Made by a program: the position numbers and the translations under genes | From: Crossiella sp. SN42 | GTDB lineage: Bacteria; Actinomycetota; Actinomycetes; Mycobacteriales; Pseudonocardiaceae | Direction: 5' to 3' | NCBI RefSeq assembly: GCF_023897065.1 | Contig: NZ_JAMHIV010000015.1 | Span: 62,001-126,000, forward strand | DNA: 64,000 bases | The notes under the pieces: model-generated | The model's input: the letters and a program-made list of their open reading frames with translations, nothing else | Told to the model about the DNA's origin: nothing | Database searches by the model: none | Part shown: piece by piece, positions 53,499-61,914 of the stretch | Numbering within the stretch: position 1 is the first letter of the stretch | How the letters are laid out: the number at the start of each line of letters is the position of its first letter

Positions 53499-56400
53499 TC
53501 AGGACAGGGTCAGGGCGTACAGCTCGACCCTCGGATCGTTGGGGAGGCTGATCGAACGGAGAGACTTGGCCGGGTTGAGCGGCACGGTCTGGCCGAACAG
53601 GCGGACCGGTGGGCCGTCGATCCCGGTGCCCGCCTTGATGCGGTGGGGCATCTCCAGCAGCACCACGGTGCCCGCTGGGGTGGAGCCCGCCCAGTCGCCG
53701 ACGGAGAGGGCGACGTCCTCGGTGGTGCCGTCGGCGTAGCGCAGGGTCACCGGTGCGGTGACCGGGCCGTTGTGGCTGGCGGAGACCACTTTCAGGCTGC
53801 TGCGCCTGCCTTCGGGGAGCAGCAGGGCCTGGCCGCGGGCCTCGACGAAGTTGGGTTCGGCGCCGGCCGCGTTCGGGGCGGTGTAGGTGGTGCCGGCCCA
53901 GGTGACCGTGCCCGCCGGTGGCAGCAGGGCGGCGTCGTAGCTCCAGCCGCTGCCGTCGAAGTTGCCTTCGGTGGAGGCGGTCACGGTGGCGGTGCCGTCG
54001 TGGTCGGCGAAGGTCTTCAGCTCCACCGCGCACTGGGTTCCGCTGGTGCTCGCGCAGGTCGCGGCTGCGCGCAGCTCCACGGTCAGCTCGCGGACGACCT
54101 TGTTGCCGCCGAGGGCTTCCACGCGCACCACCACCGGGTACTTGCCGACCGGGGCGGCCGCGGGGACGGTGAGCGTCAGCGGCACGGTCTCCTGGGTGGG
54201 CAGGCGGTGGGAGCGCAGGAAGATGGGCGCGGCCGGGGCGTCGATCCGCCAGCCTGCCGGTGCGGTGGCGCGGACCTGGGCGGCGATGACGCCTGGGGAC
54301 TGGCCGAGCACGTCCAGCGGCAGGCTCGTCTGCTGGCTGCCGGTGGAGGTGGGCAGCACCGCGGTGGGCTGGCGCAGCGAGGCGTCCACGTGGTGCCGGA
54401 GATCGCCCGCGGCGCGGTTGATCGAGGGCGGCTCGTCCTGGCGGCCGGTGCCCCAGTCCGACGGGGTGCTGCCCAGGGTGTGCGCCAGGTTGCCGCCGCG
54501 GGCGAGGTCGGCCCAGGACAGCCAGGTCTTGCCGACCGGGCGGTCGTTCAGCGCCACCCGCTGCACGTAGCGGTTGGTGTCGCTGGCGCCGGGCGCGGTG
54601 ACGGTGAGCGTGCCGCCCTGGCGGCCGCCCCAGTCGCCGATGCGCACGGTGGCGGTGGGGAACTGCGGGCTGGACAGCGCCAGGAAGTTGGCGCCGCTCA
54701 TCGTCGGGTAGAGGCCGAGGCTGGAGAAGACGTACCAGGCGGACATGGTGCCCAGGTCGTCGTTGCCGGTCATGCCGTCCGGGCCGGTGGTGAACAGGGT
54801 CATCGCGGCGCGGACCACGGTCGCGGTCTTGGCCGGGGCGCCTGCCCACAGGTACATGTACGGCGCGTGCAGGTCGGGCTCGTTGTTCGGGTTGTAGGTG
54901 GGTTTGCCGTAGTAGTCGTAGGGATCGGTGATCCAGTCCTTGCGGGCGGTGCCCGCCGGGTCGCGCAACAGCTTGTCGTAGGCGAAGAAGCGGTCCAGGC
55001 GCTGCTCGGTGGCCTTGCGGCCGCCCATCAGCTCGACCAGTCCGGCCGGGTCCTGCGGGACCAGCCACTGGTACTGGTGCGCGCCGCCCTCGTGGAACTG
55101 GTGTGCGGCGCCGACCGGGTCGTAGGGGGTGAGCCAGGTGCCGTCCTTGGTGCGCGGGCGGAACTGGCTGATGTTCTTGTCCCACAGGTTGCGGTACCAC
55201 TGGCCGCGGTCGGCGAACATGCGCGCGTCGGCGCGTTCGCCGAGGGCCTCGGCGAGCAGGGCGAGCGCGGCGTCCGCGGCGGCGTACTCCATGGTCGCCG
55301 AGGCGGGGTGCGCGCAGTCGTTGTCGCCGCCCTTGTGCGCGCAGTCCACGCCGAGCTTGAGGCCGGAGGGGATGTAGCCGCGGGTGTTGTAGTAGTCCGC
55401 GCCGGACCGTCCATTGTAGACGGAGTTGGCGGGCGGGGTGGCGGTGGCGTTCTTGCGCAGCAAGGCATACGCCTCGCGTTCGTGCCCGGCGAGCAGGCCC
55501 TTGGACCAGGCCTCGACCAGGAACGGGGTGACCGGGTCGCCAGTCATGATGTTGGTCTCGCTGTTGGCCAATGCCCAGCGCGGCAGCCAGCCGCCGTCGC
55601 GGCCCGCGGCCAGCACGGACAGCGCGACATCGCGGGCCACCTGGGGTTCCAGCATCTCCAGCAGCTGGTTCTGCGGGCGGTAGGTGTCCCACAGCGACAG
55701 GTTCTGGTACGGGGTGAAGTCGGTGGCGGTGCGCACCTTGTCGTCGAAGCCGAGGTACTTGCCGTCGACGTCGCCTGCCAGGTTGGGGTGCAGCAGTGAG
55801 TGGTAGAGCGCGGTGTAGAACGCGGTCTGCCGTTCGGTGCTGCCGCCGCCGACGCTGACCGAGCGCAGTCGCTGGACCCAGGACTGGTGCAGCTTGGCGC
55901 GGACGGCGTCGAAGTCGTGCGCGTCGGCGGTCTCCGCGGTCAGGTTGCGGCGGGCGCCGTCCACGCCGGTGTAGGACAGGCCGACCTTGACCACCACGTC
56001 CCGGTCGGCGGTGGCGTCGAAGGTGACCCAGGCGCCATTGCCGCCCGCACCGGCGGCGTCCCTGGTGCCGGGGCGTTTGGTGGTGCCGCGCCAGGTGCCG
56101 AAGTCGGTGAACGGGCGGTCGAAGCTGGCGGTGAAGTAGACGGTGTGGTCGTCCTTGCCCGCGCAGAACCCGCCTGCGCGGACCCGGCCCTCCAGGGTGC
56201 GGTCGCCGACGACGTGGATCTCCGAGTCGTGCACGCCCTGGTTGGCCTTGCCGGTGTTGAACAGCACGTTGGCCGCGGCGGTGGCCGGGAAGGTGTAGCG
56301 CTGCCAGCCGGTGCGCTCGGTGGCGGTCAGTTCGGCGTTGACGCCGTAGCGGGAGAGCCCGACCCGGTAGTAGCCGGGCTTGGCCTCCTCGTCGGCGTGG

Positions 56401-56786
56401 GAGTACTTCGAGCGGTAGCCGGTGTGCTCGACCGAGTCGACCGGCCCGGTGGTGGGCATGATCGGCAGCTCGCCGGCCACTCCGCAGCCGACGCCGGAGA
56501 GGTGGGTCTGGCTGAACCCGTGGATCTGGTCCTGCTTGTAGTCGTAGCCGCCCTGGCCGCCGGTGTCCGGGCTGACCTGGACCATGCCGAAGGGCGCGCT
56601 GGCGCCGGGGAAGGTGTTGCCGAAGTTCTGGGTGCCGACGAACGGGTTGACCAGCGTGGTCGGGTCGGCCACCGGCTGGGCGGCCGCGGTGGCCGGGGCG
56701 AGCAGCCCACCGGCGAGCAGCGCGACGGCCAGTGCTCGCGCGACGGTTCTGCCGGGCGCGACGGTTCTGCCGGGAGATGGTGACAC
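53499..56786 (-). CDS. Secreted GH92 family alpha-mannosidase
   Basis: A 1095-aa exported glycosidase of family GH92, calcium-dependent exo-alpha-mannosidases. GTG 56786 with a GAGGGGG run upstream; signal peptide ends near TAAAQP. The N-terminal domain has VNPFVGTQNFGNTFPGASAP, FGMVQVSPDT and FSQTHLSGVGC. The catalytic alpha/alpha barrel has YMYLWAGAP and GNDDLGTMSAWYVFSSLGLY. From about residue 800 come two extra beta domains: an NPCBM-associated NEW3-type domain (GKYPVVVRVEALGG) and a C-terminal jelly-roll-like binding domain. It probably trims mannose from yeast or plant glycans. Confidence 0.9.
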   Translation of the reverse strand: MSPSPGRTVAPGRTVARALAVALLAGGLLAPATAAAQPVADPTTLVNPFVGTQNFGNTFPGASAPFGMVQVSPDTGGQGGYDYKQDQIHGFSQTHLSGVGCGVAGELPIMPTTGPVDSVEHTGYRSKYSHADEEAKPGYYRVGLSRYGVNAELTATERTGWQRYTFPATAAANVLFNTGKANQGVHDSEIHVVGDRTLEGRVRAGGFCAGKDDHTVYFTASFDRPFTDFGTWRGTTKRPGTRDAAGAGGNGAWVTFDATADRDVVVKVGLSYTGVDGARRNLTAETADAHDFDAVRAKLHQSWVQRLRSVSVGGGSTERQTAFYTALYHSLLHPNLAGDVDGKYLGFDDKVRTATDFTPYQNLSLWDTYRPQNQLLEMLEPQVARDVALSVLAAGRDGGWLPRWALANSETNIMTGDPVTPFLVEAWSKGLLAGHEREAYALLRKNATATPPANSVYNGRSGADYYNTRGYIPSGLKLGVDCAHKGGDNDCAHPASATMEYAAADAALALLAEALGERADARMFADRGQWYRNLWDKNISQFRPRTKDGTWLTPYDPVGAAHQFHEGGAHQYQWLVPQDPAGLVELMGGRKATEQRLDRFFAYDKLLRDPAGTARKDWITDPYDYYGKPTYNPNNEPDLHAPYMYLWAGAPAKTATVVRAAMTLFTTGPDGMTGNDDLGTMSAWYVFSSLGLYPTMSGANFLALSSPQFPTATVRIGDWGGRQGGTLTVTAPGASDTNRYVQRVALNDRPVGKTWLSWADLARGGNLAHTLGSTPSDWGTGRQDEPPSINRAAGDLRHHVDASLRQPTAVLPTSTGSQQTSLPLDVLGQSPGVIAAQVRATAPAGWRIDAPAAPIFLRSHRLPTQETVPLTLTVPAAAPVGKYPVVVRVEALGGNKVVRELTVELRAAATCASTSGTQCAVELKTFADHDGTATVTASTEGNFDGSGWSYDAALLPPAGTVTWAGTTYTAPNAAGAEPNFVEARGQALLLPEGRRSSLKVVSASHNGPVTAPVTLRYADGTTEDVALSVGDWAGSTPAGTVVLLEMPHRIKAGTGIDGPPVRLFGQTVPLNPAKSLRSISLPNDPRVELYALTLS

Positions 56787-57021
56787 GGTTCCGCCCCCTC
56801 GCTGACAACGTTGTCGGAGTCAGAGCGACCATGCCATGTCCCGCCGGGCCGGGAAAAGGGTCTGTCCGGGGAACTGTCCGAATTTGGTCCGGAACCGGGG
56901 CGCGTCGGGAATGGGACGAGGGCGCGGGGGGGGTGGGGCGCGCGGTGCGAGGCGGGGCCGCGGGTGCAGGTGCGGGCGGGCGGCGGGATGGCTGGCCCGG
57001 GTGCTCGGGCAGACTTTCGGT

Positions 57022-57960
57022 ATGACCGTTGTTGATGTTCGGCCGCGGCGGCGGGTGGTCGCGTGGCTGGGGTGGGCGGCGCTGGCTCCGGTGGCGGGGC
57101 TGGTGCTGGTGCGGGTGGCTGGGCTGGACGACGGGAATGTGCTCGCGCTGCCGATGGCCGGTTTTCCGCTGGTGGCGGCGGGGACCGTGTTGCTGGCGGT
57201 GGTGTTCGGGGTGTTGCGGATGAAGGCCGCCTGGCTGGCCGCGGGGCTGGCGGTGGTGCAGCTGGCGGTGCTGGTGCCGCGGTTCGTGCCGGATGGCGGC
57301 GAGGTGGGGGCGGTGCGGCTGCGGGTGGGCACGATCAACGCCCTCGTGGGGCGGGTGGACGCGGCGGCGCTGGTGGAGCTGGCGCGCGCGGAGCGGCTGG
57401 ATGTGCTTGCGGTGCAGGAACTTCCGGGGGCCGGGGTGCGGTCGCTGGCCGCGGCCGGGATCGACGAGGTGTTGCCGTACCAGGAGTTGCACCCGGAGGA
57501 GGACACCTCGATCTACTCGCGGTTGCCGTTGCACGGGGGTGGGTTGCTGGCCGCGCCGACGACCTGGGGGCAGACCGTGGCCAAGGTGGAGATCGGCGGG
57601 CGGGTGGTCCGGCTGGTGGGGGTGCACACGCTGTATCCGTTGGGCGACGCGGCGAAGTGGGGCCGGGACCTGGCCGCGTTGCGGGTGGCGGCGGGGCCGG
57701 ATGTGGTGATGCTGGGCGACTTCAACGCGACGCTGGACCACGCCTCGCTGCGCGGGCTGCTGGACGCGGGGCTGGTGGACACGCACGCGGAGCTGGGTCG
57801 TGGGTGGGCGCCGACCTGGCCCTCGGGGTGGTGGGTGCCGCCGGTGACGCAGCTGGACCACGTGCTGCACGGGGCCGGGTTGCGCGGGGTGTCGGTGGGC
57901 GAGCACACGTTGGGTGGCTCGGATCACCGGATGGTGGTTGCCGAGCTGGCCCTCGCCTGA
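57022..57960 (+). CDS. Endonuclease/exonuclease/phosphatase (EEP) family membrane protein
   Basis: A 312-aa protein with three N-terminal membrane helices (WLGWAALAPVAGLVLVRVAG, FPLVAAGTVLLAVVFGVL, WLAAGLAVVQLAVLV) and an extracytoplasmic EEP domain: LRVGTINALVGRVDAAALVE, VLAVQELPG with the metal-binding Glu, MLGDFNATLDH, TQLDHVLHG and GSDHRMVVAEL with the catalytic Asp-His. EEP enzymes cut phosphodiester bonds of DNA, lipids or inositol phosphates; the membrane-bound actinomycete group is uncharacterised. The bases upstream to 56786 are GC-rich and non-coding. Confidence 0.8.
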   Translation: MTVVDVRPRRRVVAWLGWAALAPVAGLVLVRVAGLDDGNVLALPMAGFPLVAAGTVLLAVVFGVLRMKAAWLAAGLAVVQLAVLVPRFVPDGGEVGAVRLRVGTINALVGRVDAAALVELARAERLDVLAVQELPGAGVRSLAAAGIDEVLPYQELHPEEDTSIYSRLPLHGGGLLAAPTTWGQTVAKVEIGGRVVRLVGVHTLYPLGDAAKWGRDLAALRVAAGPDVVMLGDFNATLDHASLRGLLDAGLVDTHAELGRGWAPTWPSGWWVPPVTQLDHVLHGAGLRGVSVGEHTLGGSDHRMVVAELALA

Positions 57961-57973
57961 CCTGCGCCTAGTA

Positions 57974-57991
57974 CAGTATCGGCTGGTACTG
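57974..57991. promoter_or_regulatory. Possible TetR operator
   Basis: An inverted repeat CAGTA-N8-TACTG, within a wider AGTAC/GTACT arrangement (57970-57990), lies 12 nt before the TetR start codon and overlaps the place where a -10 box would be. Position and symmetry fit an autoregulatory operator. Confidence 0.45.
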
Positions 57992-58003
57992 AAGGAGGCG
58001 GTG

Positions 58004-58594
58004 ATGGCGATCGGGCGGCCCCGGGAGTTCGACCTCGACCAGGCGCTGGACCGGGCGCTGGAGGTCTTCTGGCGGCACGGCTACGAGGGCGCGGCGATGT
58101 CCGACCTGACCGCGGCCATGGGCATCAACCGGCCCAGCCTGTACGCGGCCTACGGCAACAAGGAGTCGCTGTTCCGCAAGGCGCTGGAGCGCTACACCGA
58201 GGGCCCGGCGCGGCATGTCAACGAGGCCTTGGAACAGCCGACGGCGCGGGCCACGGCCGAGCGGCTGCTCTACGGCACGGTGGACACGGTGACCGCGGCC
58301 GGCCGTCCACGCGGGTGCCTGGTGGTGCAGGGCGCGCTGGTCACCGGCAGCGCGTCGGACGGGGTGCGGGCGGCGGTGTCGGCGGAGCGGATGGCGACCG
58401 AGGTGCGGTTGCGGGAGCGGTTCGCGCGGGCCCAGGAGGAGGGCGACCTGCCGGAGTCGGTGGACGCGGCGGCGCTGGCGCGGCTGGTGATGGTGGTCAG
58501 CCAGGGGATGGCGGTGCACGCGGCCGACGGGGTGGAACCGGCGGACCTGCGCCGGGTGGTGGAGATGACGATGGCGAACTTCCCAGGGAAGTAG
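58004..58594 (+). CDS. TetR-family transcriptional regulator
   Basis: A 196-aa TetR regulator. ATG 58004 follows GGAGG at 6 nt. The N-terminal HTH (FDLDQALDRALEVFWRHGYE, AAMGINRPSLYAAYGNKESL) is of the AcrR/YvdT kind with 'G-x-x-x-P-S-L-Y-A-A-F/Y-G-x-K-E-x-L'. The C-terminal domain has a cysteine in RPRGCLVVQG, as in TetR proteins that sense electrophiles or quinones. No obvious target is adjacent; it may control itself through the palindrome just upstream. Confidence 0.9.
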   Translation: MAIGRPREFDLDQALDRALEVFWRHGYEGAAMSDLTAAMGINRPSLYAAYGNKESLFRKALERYTEGPARHVNEALEQPTARATAERLLYGTVDTVTAAGRPRGCLVVQGALVTGSASDGVRAAVSAERMATEVRLRERFARAQEEGDLPESVDAAALARLVMVVSQGMAVHAADGVEPADLRRVVEMTMANFPGK

Positions 58595-58615
58595 GGCCGC
58601 TGGCCGCCGCGACCC

Positions 58616-58837
58616 TCACACCAGGCCCCGGCGCACCGCCCACACGATGACCTGGATGGAGCTGGAGAAGCCGAGCTGGTTGCACATGGCGCGGGTGCGC
58701 CTGCGCACGGTGCGCTCGGAGAGCTCGAGCCTGCGCGCGACCGCGTCGATCGGCAGTCCGGTGGAGAGCAGGCGGAGCAGGGTGACCTCTTCCTCGCTGA
58801 GCACGGCGTGGTCACGGATGTTGTCGGCTACCACCAT
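58616..58837 (-). CDS. Stand-alone LuxR-type DNA-binding protein
   Basis: A 73-aa protein consisting almost only of a LuxR HTH (LSEEEVTLLRLLSTGLPIDA, LELSERTVRRRTRAMCNQLG). AGGAGGG lies about 7 nt before the ATG. It has no sensory domain, so its activity may depend on a partner or its level. A 39-codon frame with a strong ribosome binding site lies just upstream on the same strand. Confidence 0.85.
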   Translation of the reverse strand: MVVADNIRDHAVLSEEEVTLLRLLSTGLPIDAVARRLELSERTVRRRTRAMCNQLGFSSSIQVIVWAVRRGLV

Positions 58838-58876
58838 CGTGGTCCCTCCTGGGGGGTGCGTTGACCAGTTGGAAGC

Positions 58877-58996
58877 TCATCTCAGGAACGCCCGGGTTGC
58901 CGTTGTCCTGGATGTGGTGTTCCCCCAGTGCCGCCACGAGCGGGGAGCGTCGATGCGCGGGCGGATCGTGTTGTCCCGCAAGGTGTTCTCGCTCAT
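58877..58996 (-). CDS. Possible 39-aa peptide upstream of the solo LuxR gene
   Basis: A short frame (begins MSENTLRDNT, ends TATRAFLR) preceded by AGGGGGAG at an ideal 6 nt. It ends 39 nt before the LuxR start. The peptide is basic, with two Trp and many Thr/Arg, and has no leader-type hydrophobic core. It could be a signalling or precursor peptide, or a regulatory leader frame for the LuxR gene. The strong ribosome binding site is the main evidence. Confidence 0.35.
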   Translation of the reverse strand: MSENTLRDNTIRPRIDAPRSWRHWGNTTSRTTATRAFLR

Positions 58997-59182
58997 TCTC
59001 GACTCCCCCTCTCAGCGGTCGAACCCTCGACGGTGTCCTTGACCAAGGCCGTCGGTGGCCTTGACACGATCTCACCCGATTGGCCGATCGCGGTACTCGC
59101 CGAGGCTGCCCGCGCCGAACTTCTGCCCTTGCGAACCAGTCACCCTGCCCGAAGCGAGCGCCGCGACATCTAGCCTTGGCTG

Positions 59183-60160
59183 ATGAGTGAGCGGTCAATC
59201 ATGGCCTTGGCGGATCTGGCCACACCGATGGCGATCCGGGTGGCGGCGACACTGGGGCTGGTCGAACGGGCTGGGGCCGCGGGGGCTTCCGTGGAGCGGC
59301 TCGCAGCGGAGACCGGGACCTCCGCGCCGGCGTTGCGCCGGTTGCTCGACCACCTGGTCGCGGTGGGGGTTTTCGCGGTGGAGTCCGGGTGTTACCGGCC
59401 GACGGAGCTGGGCGCGCAGATGGAGCCTGGGCGGTTCAAGACGCTGCTGGACATCAACTGCGCCGGGGGCCGGGCGGAGCTGGCGTTCGTGGAGCTGCTG
59501 GAGACCGTGCGGGATGGGACTCCCGCTTATGAGAAGCGGTACGGGCGGGGGTTCTGGGCGGACCTGGACGCGCACCCGGAGTTGCGGACGTCCTTTGACG
59601 CGCAGATGAACTGGCGGTTCCGGGTGCAGGTGGGGCAGATCGCGGAACGGTTCGACTGGGGGCGGTTCGGGGAGATCGTGGATGTGGGCGGGGGTAACGG
59701 GTACGTGCTGGCGGAGATCCTGCGGGCGCATCCCGGGGTTCGGGGGCGGCTGGTGGACCTGGCGCCGACGGCCGCGGCCGCGGCGGAGCGGTTTGTGGCC
59801 GCGGGACTGGAGGATCGGGCTTCGGCGGTGGCGGGCAGCTTCTTCGATCCATTGCCGACGGGGGCGGATGCCTATGTGCTGTCCGACATTCTGCATGACT
59901 GGGACGACGAGCGGGCCAGGCGGATTCTGCGGCGGTGCCGGGAGGCCGCTGGGGATGACGGGACCGTGGTGGTGATCGAGCCCGTCTGGTCGGACGGGAC
60001 CGGGACGAGGATGAGCCTGTTCATGCTGATGTGTTTCGGCGGCAAGGAGCGGACAGTCGTGGAGCTGGTGGAGCTGGCGGCGGGCTGCGGGCTTGAGCTG
60101 CGGCAGTCGGGGCCGATCGCGGATGGGCGGATGGTGCTGGAGTTCGGGGCGGTGGGTTAG
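59183..60160 (+). CDS. SAM-dependent O-methyltransferase (plant-type OMT family)
   Basis: A 325-aa small-molecule O-methyltransferase. An N-terminal winged-helix dimerisation domain (LATPMAIRVAATLGLVERAG, GTSAPALRRLLDHLVAVGVF) precedes a Rossmann domain with the SAM motif EIVDVGGGNGYVLAEIL, a second acidic loop (GRLVDLAPT), the catalytic His in DILHDWDDERA and VIEPVW. Close relatives methylate hydroxyls of polyketides, anthracyclines or carotenoids. It overlaps the leftward PucR gene by 4 bases at the 3' end. Confidence 0.9.
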   Translation: MSERSIMALADLATPMAIRVAATLGLVERAGAAGASVERLAAETGTSAPALRRLLDHLVAVGVFAVESGCYRPTELGAQMEPGRFKTLLDINCAGGRAELAFVELLETVRDGTPAYEKRYGRGFWADLDAHPELRTSFDAQMNWRFRVQVGQIAERFDWGRFGEIVDVGGGNGYVLAEILRAHPGVRGRLVDLAPTAAAAAERFVAAGLEDRASAVAGSFFDPLPTGADAYVLSDILHDWDDERARRILRRCREAAGDDGTVVVIEPVWSDGTGTRMSLFMLMCFGGKERTVVELVELAAGCGLELRQSGPIADGRMVLEFGAVG

Positions 60161-61446
60161 CGGGGTGCGAAGTCGCGGACGGTGAGTGCCGCGGCCAGGA
60201 TCCGCGCGCCCGCTGGGTCGGCTGGGCTGTGGCCGGTGAGGGTGGCGATCCGGCGCAGGCGGTGGTTCAGGGTGTTGCGGTGGATGTGCAGCTCGGCGGC
60301 GGCCTGGTGCCGGTTGTGGCCGCTGGCCAGGAACACGCGCAGGGTCCAGAGCAGGTCCTGGTGCTGGGTGAGCTCGTCCAGGATGCGGTGCAGGCGTTCC
60401 CGGCCGGGGCCTGGGCGGCAGAGCTGGTACTCCAGCAGGACGTCGTCGAGCTGGTAGGCCCCGGGTGGGCGGCCGAGGCGGGTGGCCAGGTCGGCGATGT
60501 CGGTGGCCTGGTGCACGGCGGCGGGGATGGCCGCGCGGGTGGCGGCGGTGGCGATGCCGGTGAGCAGGGTGGTGCCCGCGGCCAGGTGCAGGCGTTCGGA
60601 CAGGGCCAGGGCGGTGGCCAGGCCGTCCACGGGGGCCTCGCCGGGGTCGTCGGCCGGTAGGAGCAGGGTGCCGCCGGTGTGGTTGACCGCGGCCAGGGTG
60701 TGCGGGGGCAGCTCGGCGTGCAGGCGGCGGACCAGGGTTCTGGCGGCCAGCTGAGGGTCGGCGCCGTCGGACTGCGGGGGCGGGCCGAGGCGGAGGTGCA
60801 GCACGGTGTGCGCCTCGGCCAGCGGGATGCCGAGGCGTTCGGCCAGGGGTTCGGCGGGGGCGCCGGTGAGCAGGGCGGTGACCAGGGCGCGGCGGGCCTC
60901 GCGGTGTTCGGCGTCCAGGGTCTGCTGCTCGTGCAGGTAGGAGGCGGCCACGGCGGGCACGGCGACGCTGAGGTAGCCGAGCAGGCCGGGCACGCTGGAG
61001 AGCAGCTCGGGCAGCTCGTCCGGCTCGGCCAGGGCGGCCATCGCCTCCCAGCCGACCTGGGCGGCGATGTGGTAGGTGCCCAGCACCACCTCCAGCGGCA
61101 CGCCCTGCTGGGCGCGGCGGATGGCGGCGCCGATCTGCTCGGTCAGCTCCTCGGGGCGCGGCGGGCGGCGCTCGCGCAGGCAGTGCAGGTACAGGCGCAG
61201 GTTGAGCGCGATCGCGGCACTGATCTCCCTGCTCACCAACTGCGGCGGCAGCTGCTGGTAGCCGGCGGCCCTGGCGAAGAAGGCGGCCAGCACGTCCTCG
61301 GCGATCCGCGGGATCGCGGCCTCGGCTCGCTGGTACAACTTGGCCAGCGGATCGGGTTCGGGGATGTCCACCACCGCCTGAGCCTGCTCGACCGGCGTGG
61401 CAAGCGCAATCCACCCCCGCCCTGCTACCCAGGTAGGCAGCTGCAC
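60157..61446 (-). CDS. PucR/CdaR-family transcriptional regulator
   Basis: About 429 aa from GTG 61446; other GTG codons a little downstream are possible. The N-terminal region (AEAAIPRIAEDVLAAFFARA, RRAQQGVPLEVVLGTYHIA) is the RsbT co-antagonist-like sensing domain of PucR proteins. A GGDEF-like middle (LHLRLGPPP, ALSERLHLAAG) precedes the C-terminal HTH_30 (LWTLRVFLASGHNRHQAAAE, IHRNTLNHRLRRI). Such regulators respond to small metabolites and usually activate catabolic or secondary-metabolite genes. The adjacent O-methyltransferase or the rhamnosidase may be targets. Confidence 0.85.
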   Translation of the reverse strand: MQLPTWVAGRGWIALATPVEQAQAVVDIPEPDPLAKLYQRAEAAIPRIAEDVLAAFFARAAGYQQLPPQLVSREISAAIALNLRLYLHCLRERRPPRPEELTEQIGAAIRRAQQGVPLEVVLGTYHIAAQVGWEAMAALAEPDELPELLSSVPGLLGYLSVAVPAVAASYLHEQQTLDAEHREARRALVTALLTGAPAEPLAERLGIPLAEAHTVLHLRLGPPPQSDGADPQLAARTLVRRLHAELPPHTLAAVNHTGGTLLLPADDPGEAPVDGLATALALSERLHLAAGTTLLTGIATAATRAAIPAAVHQATDIADLATRLGRPPGAYQLDDVLLEYQLCRPGPGRERLHRILDELTQHQDLLWTLRVFLASGHNRHQAAAELHIHRNTLNHRLRRIATLTGHSPADPAGARILAAALTVRDFAPR

Positions 61447-61563
61447 AACGGTGGCCGGGCGGGTTGTGCAGCTGACCAGCGGTCCTCCCCTGATCGAGCG
61501 ATGACCGCCGTCAGTGCCTTGGCACCCGGGCAGAATCGTGTGCTCCACGGCGGCGGGAGGACC

Positions 61564-61914
61564 ATGGGACAGGACGACGGAGCCGGGCCGATATCGGTCT
61601 CGGAATGCATGAAAATGCTGCGGCGCAAGGGCTTCCGGCAGAGCGTGATCCGGGACGAGGTGGCCAGCACGGACGCGGTGATGTTCAACCGGGTCTGGCG
61701 GGGGGTGCGGGAGACGGTGCTGGCGTACTCGGAGTCCGAGGCGCTGGCCTACCGGGTGCGGGCGGAGGACGTGGACGCGGCGGATCCGTTCACGGTGGAC
61801 CCGGACCGGCGGATGTGGCACCGGGGCGGGGAGTTCCTGGAGGTGGCGCGGCAGCTGCTCGCGTTGCCCCCGCCGCCGGGGCACAGCGCGTTCCCGGCGG
61901 CCGGGCTGGCTTAG
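61564..61914 (+). CDS. Hypothetical protein, 116 aa
   Basis: A 116-aa cytoplasmic protein with ATG 61564 and GGGAGGA just upstream. The core (CMKMLRRKGFRQSVIRDEVA, TVLAYSESEALAYRVRAEDV) is helical and charged, followed by VDPDRRMWHRGGEF. Similar small proteins occur in many actinomycetes without known function. It is divergent from the PucR gene, so the two may share a promoter region, and overlaps the 3' end of the rhamnosidase gene by 4 bases. Confidence 0.7.
   Translation: MGQDDGAGPISVSECMKMLRRKGFRQSVIRDEVASTDAVMFNRVWRGVRETVLAYSESEALAYRVRAEDVDAADPFTVDPDRRMWHRGGEFLEVARQLLALPPPPGHSAFPAAGLA

Noticed and set aside
59195-61414. Long minus-strand frame through the O-methyltransferase and PucR genes
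   Set aside because: It has a Pro/Arg-rich shadow composition, and well-recognised proteins occupy the other frames.
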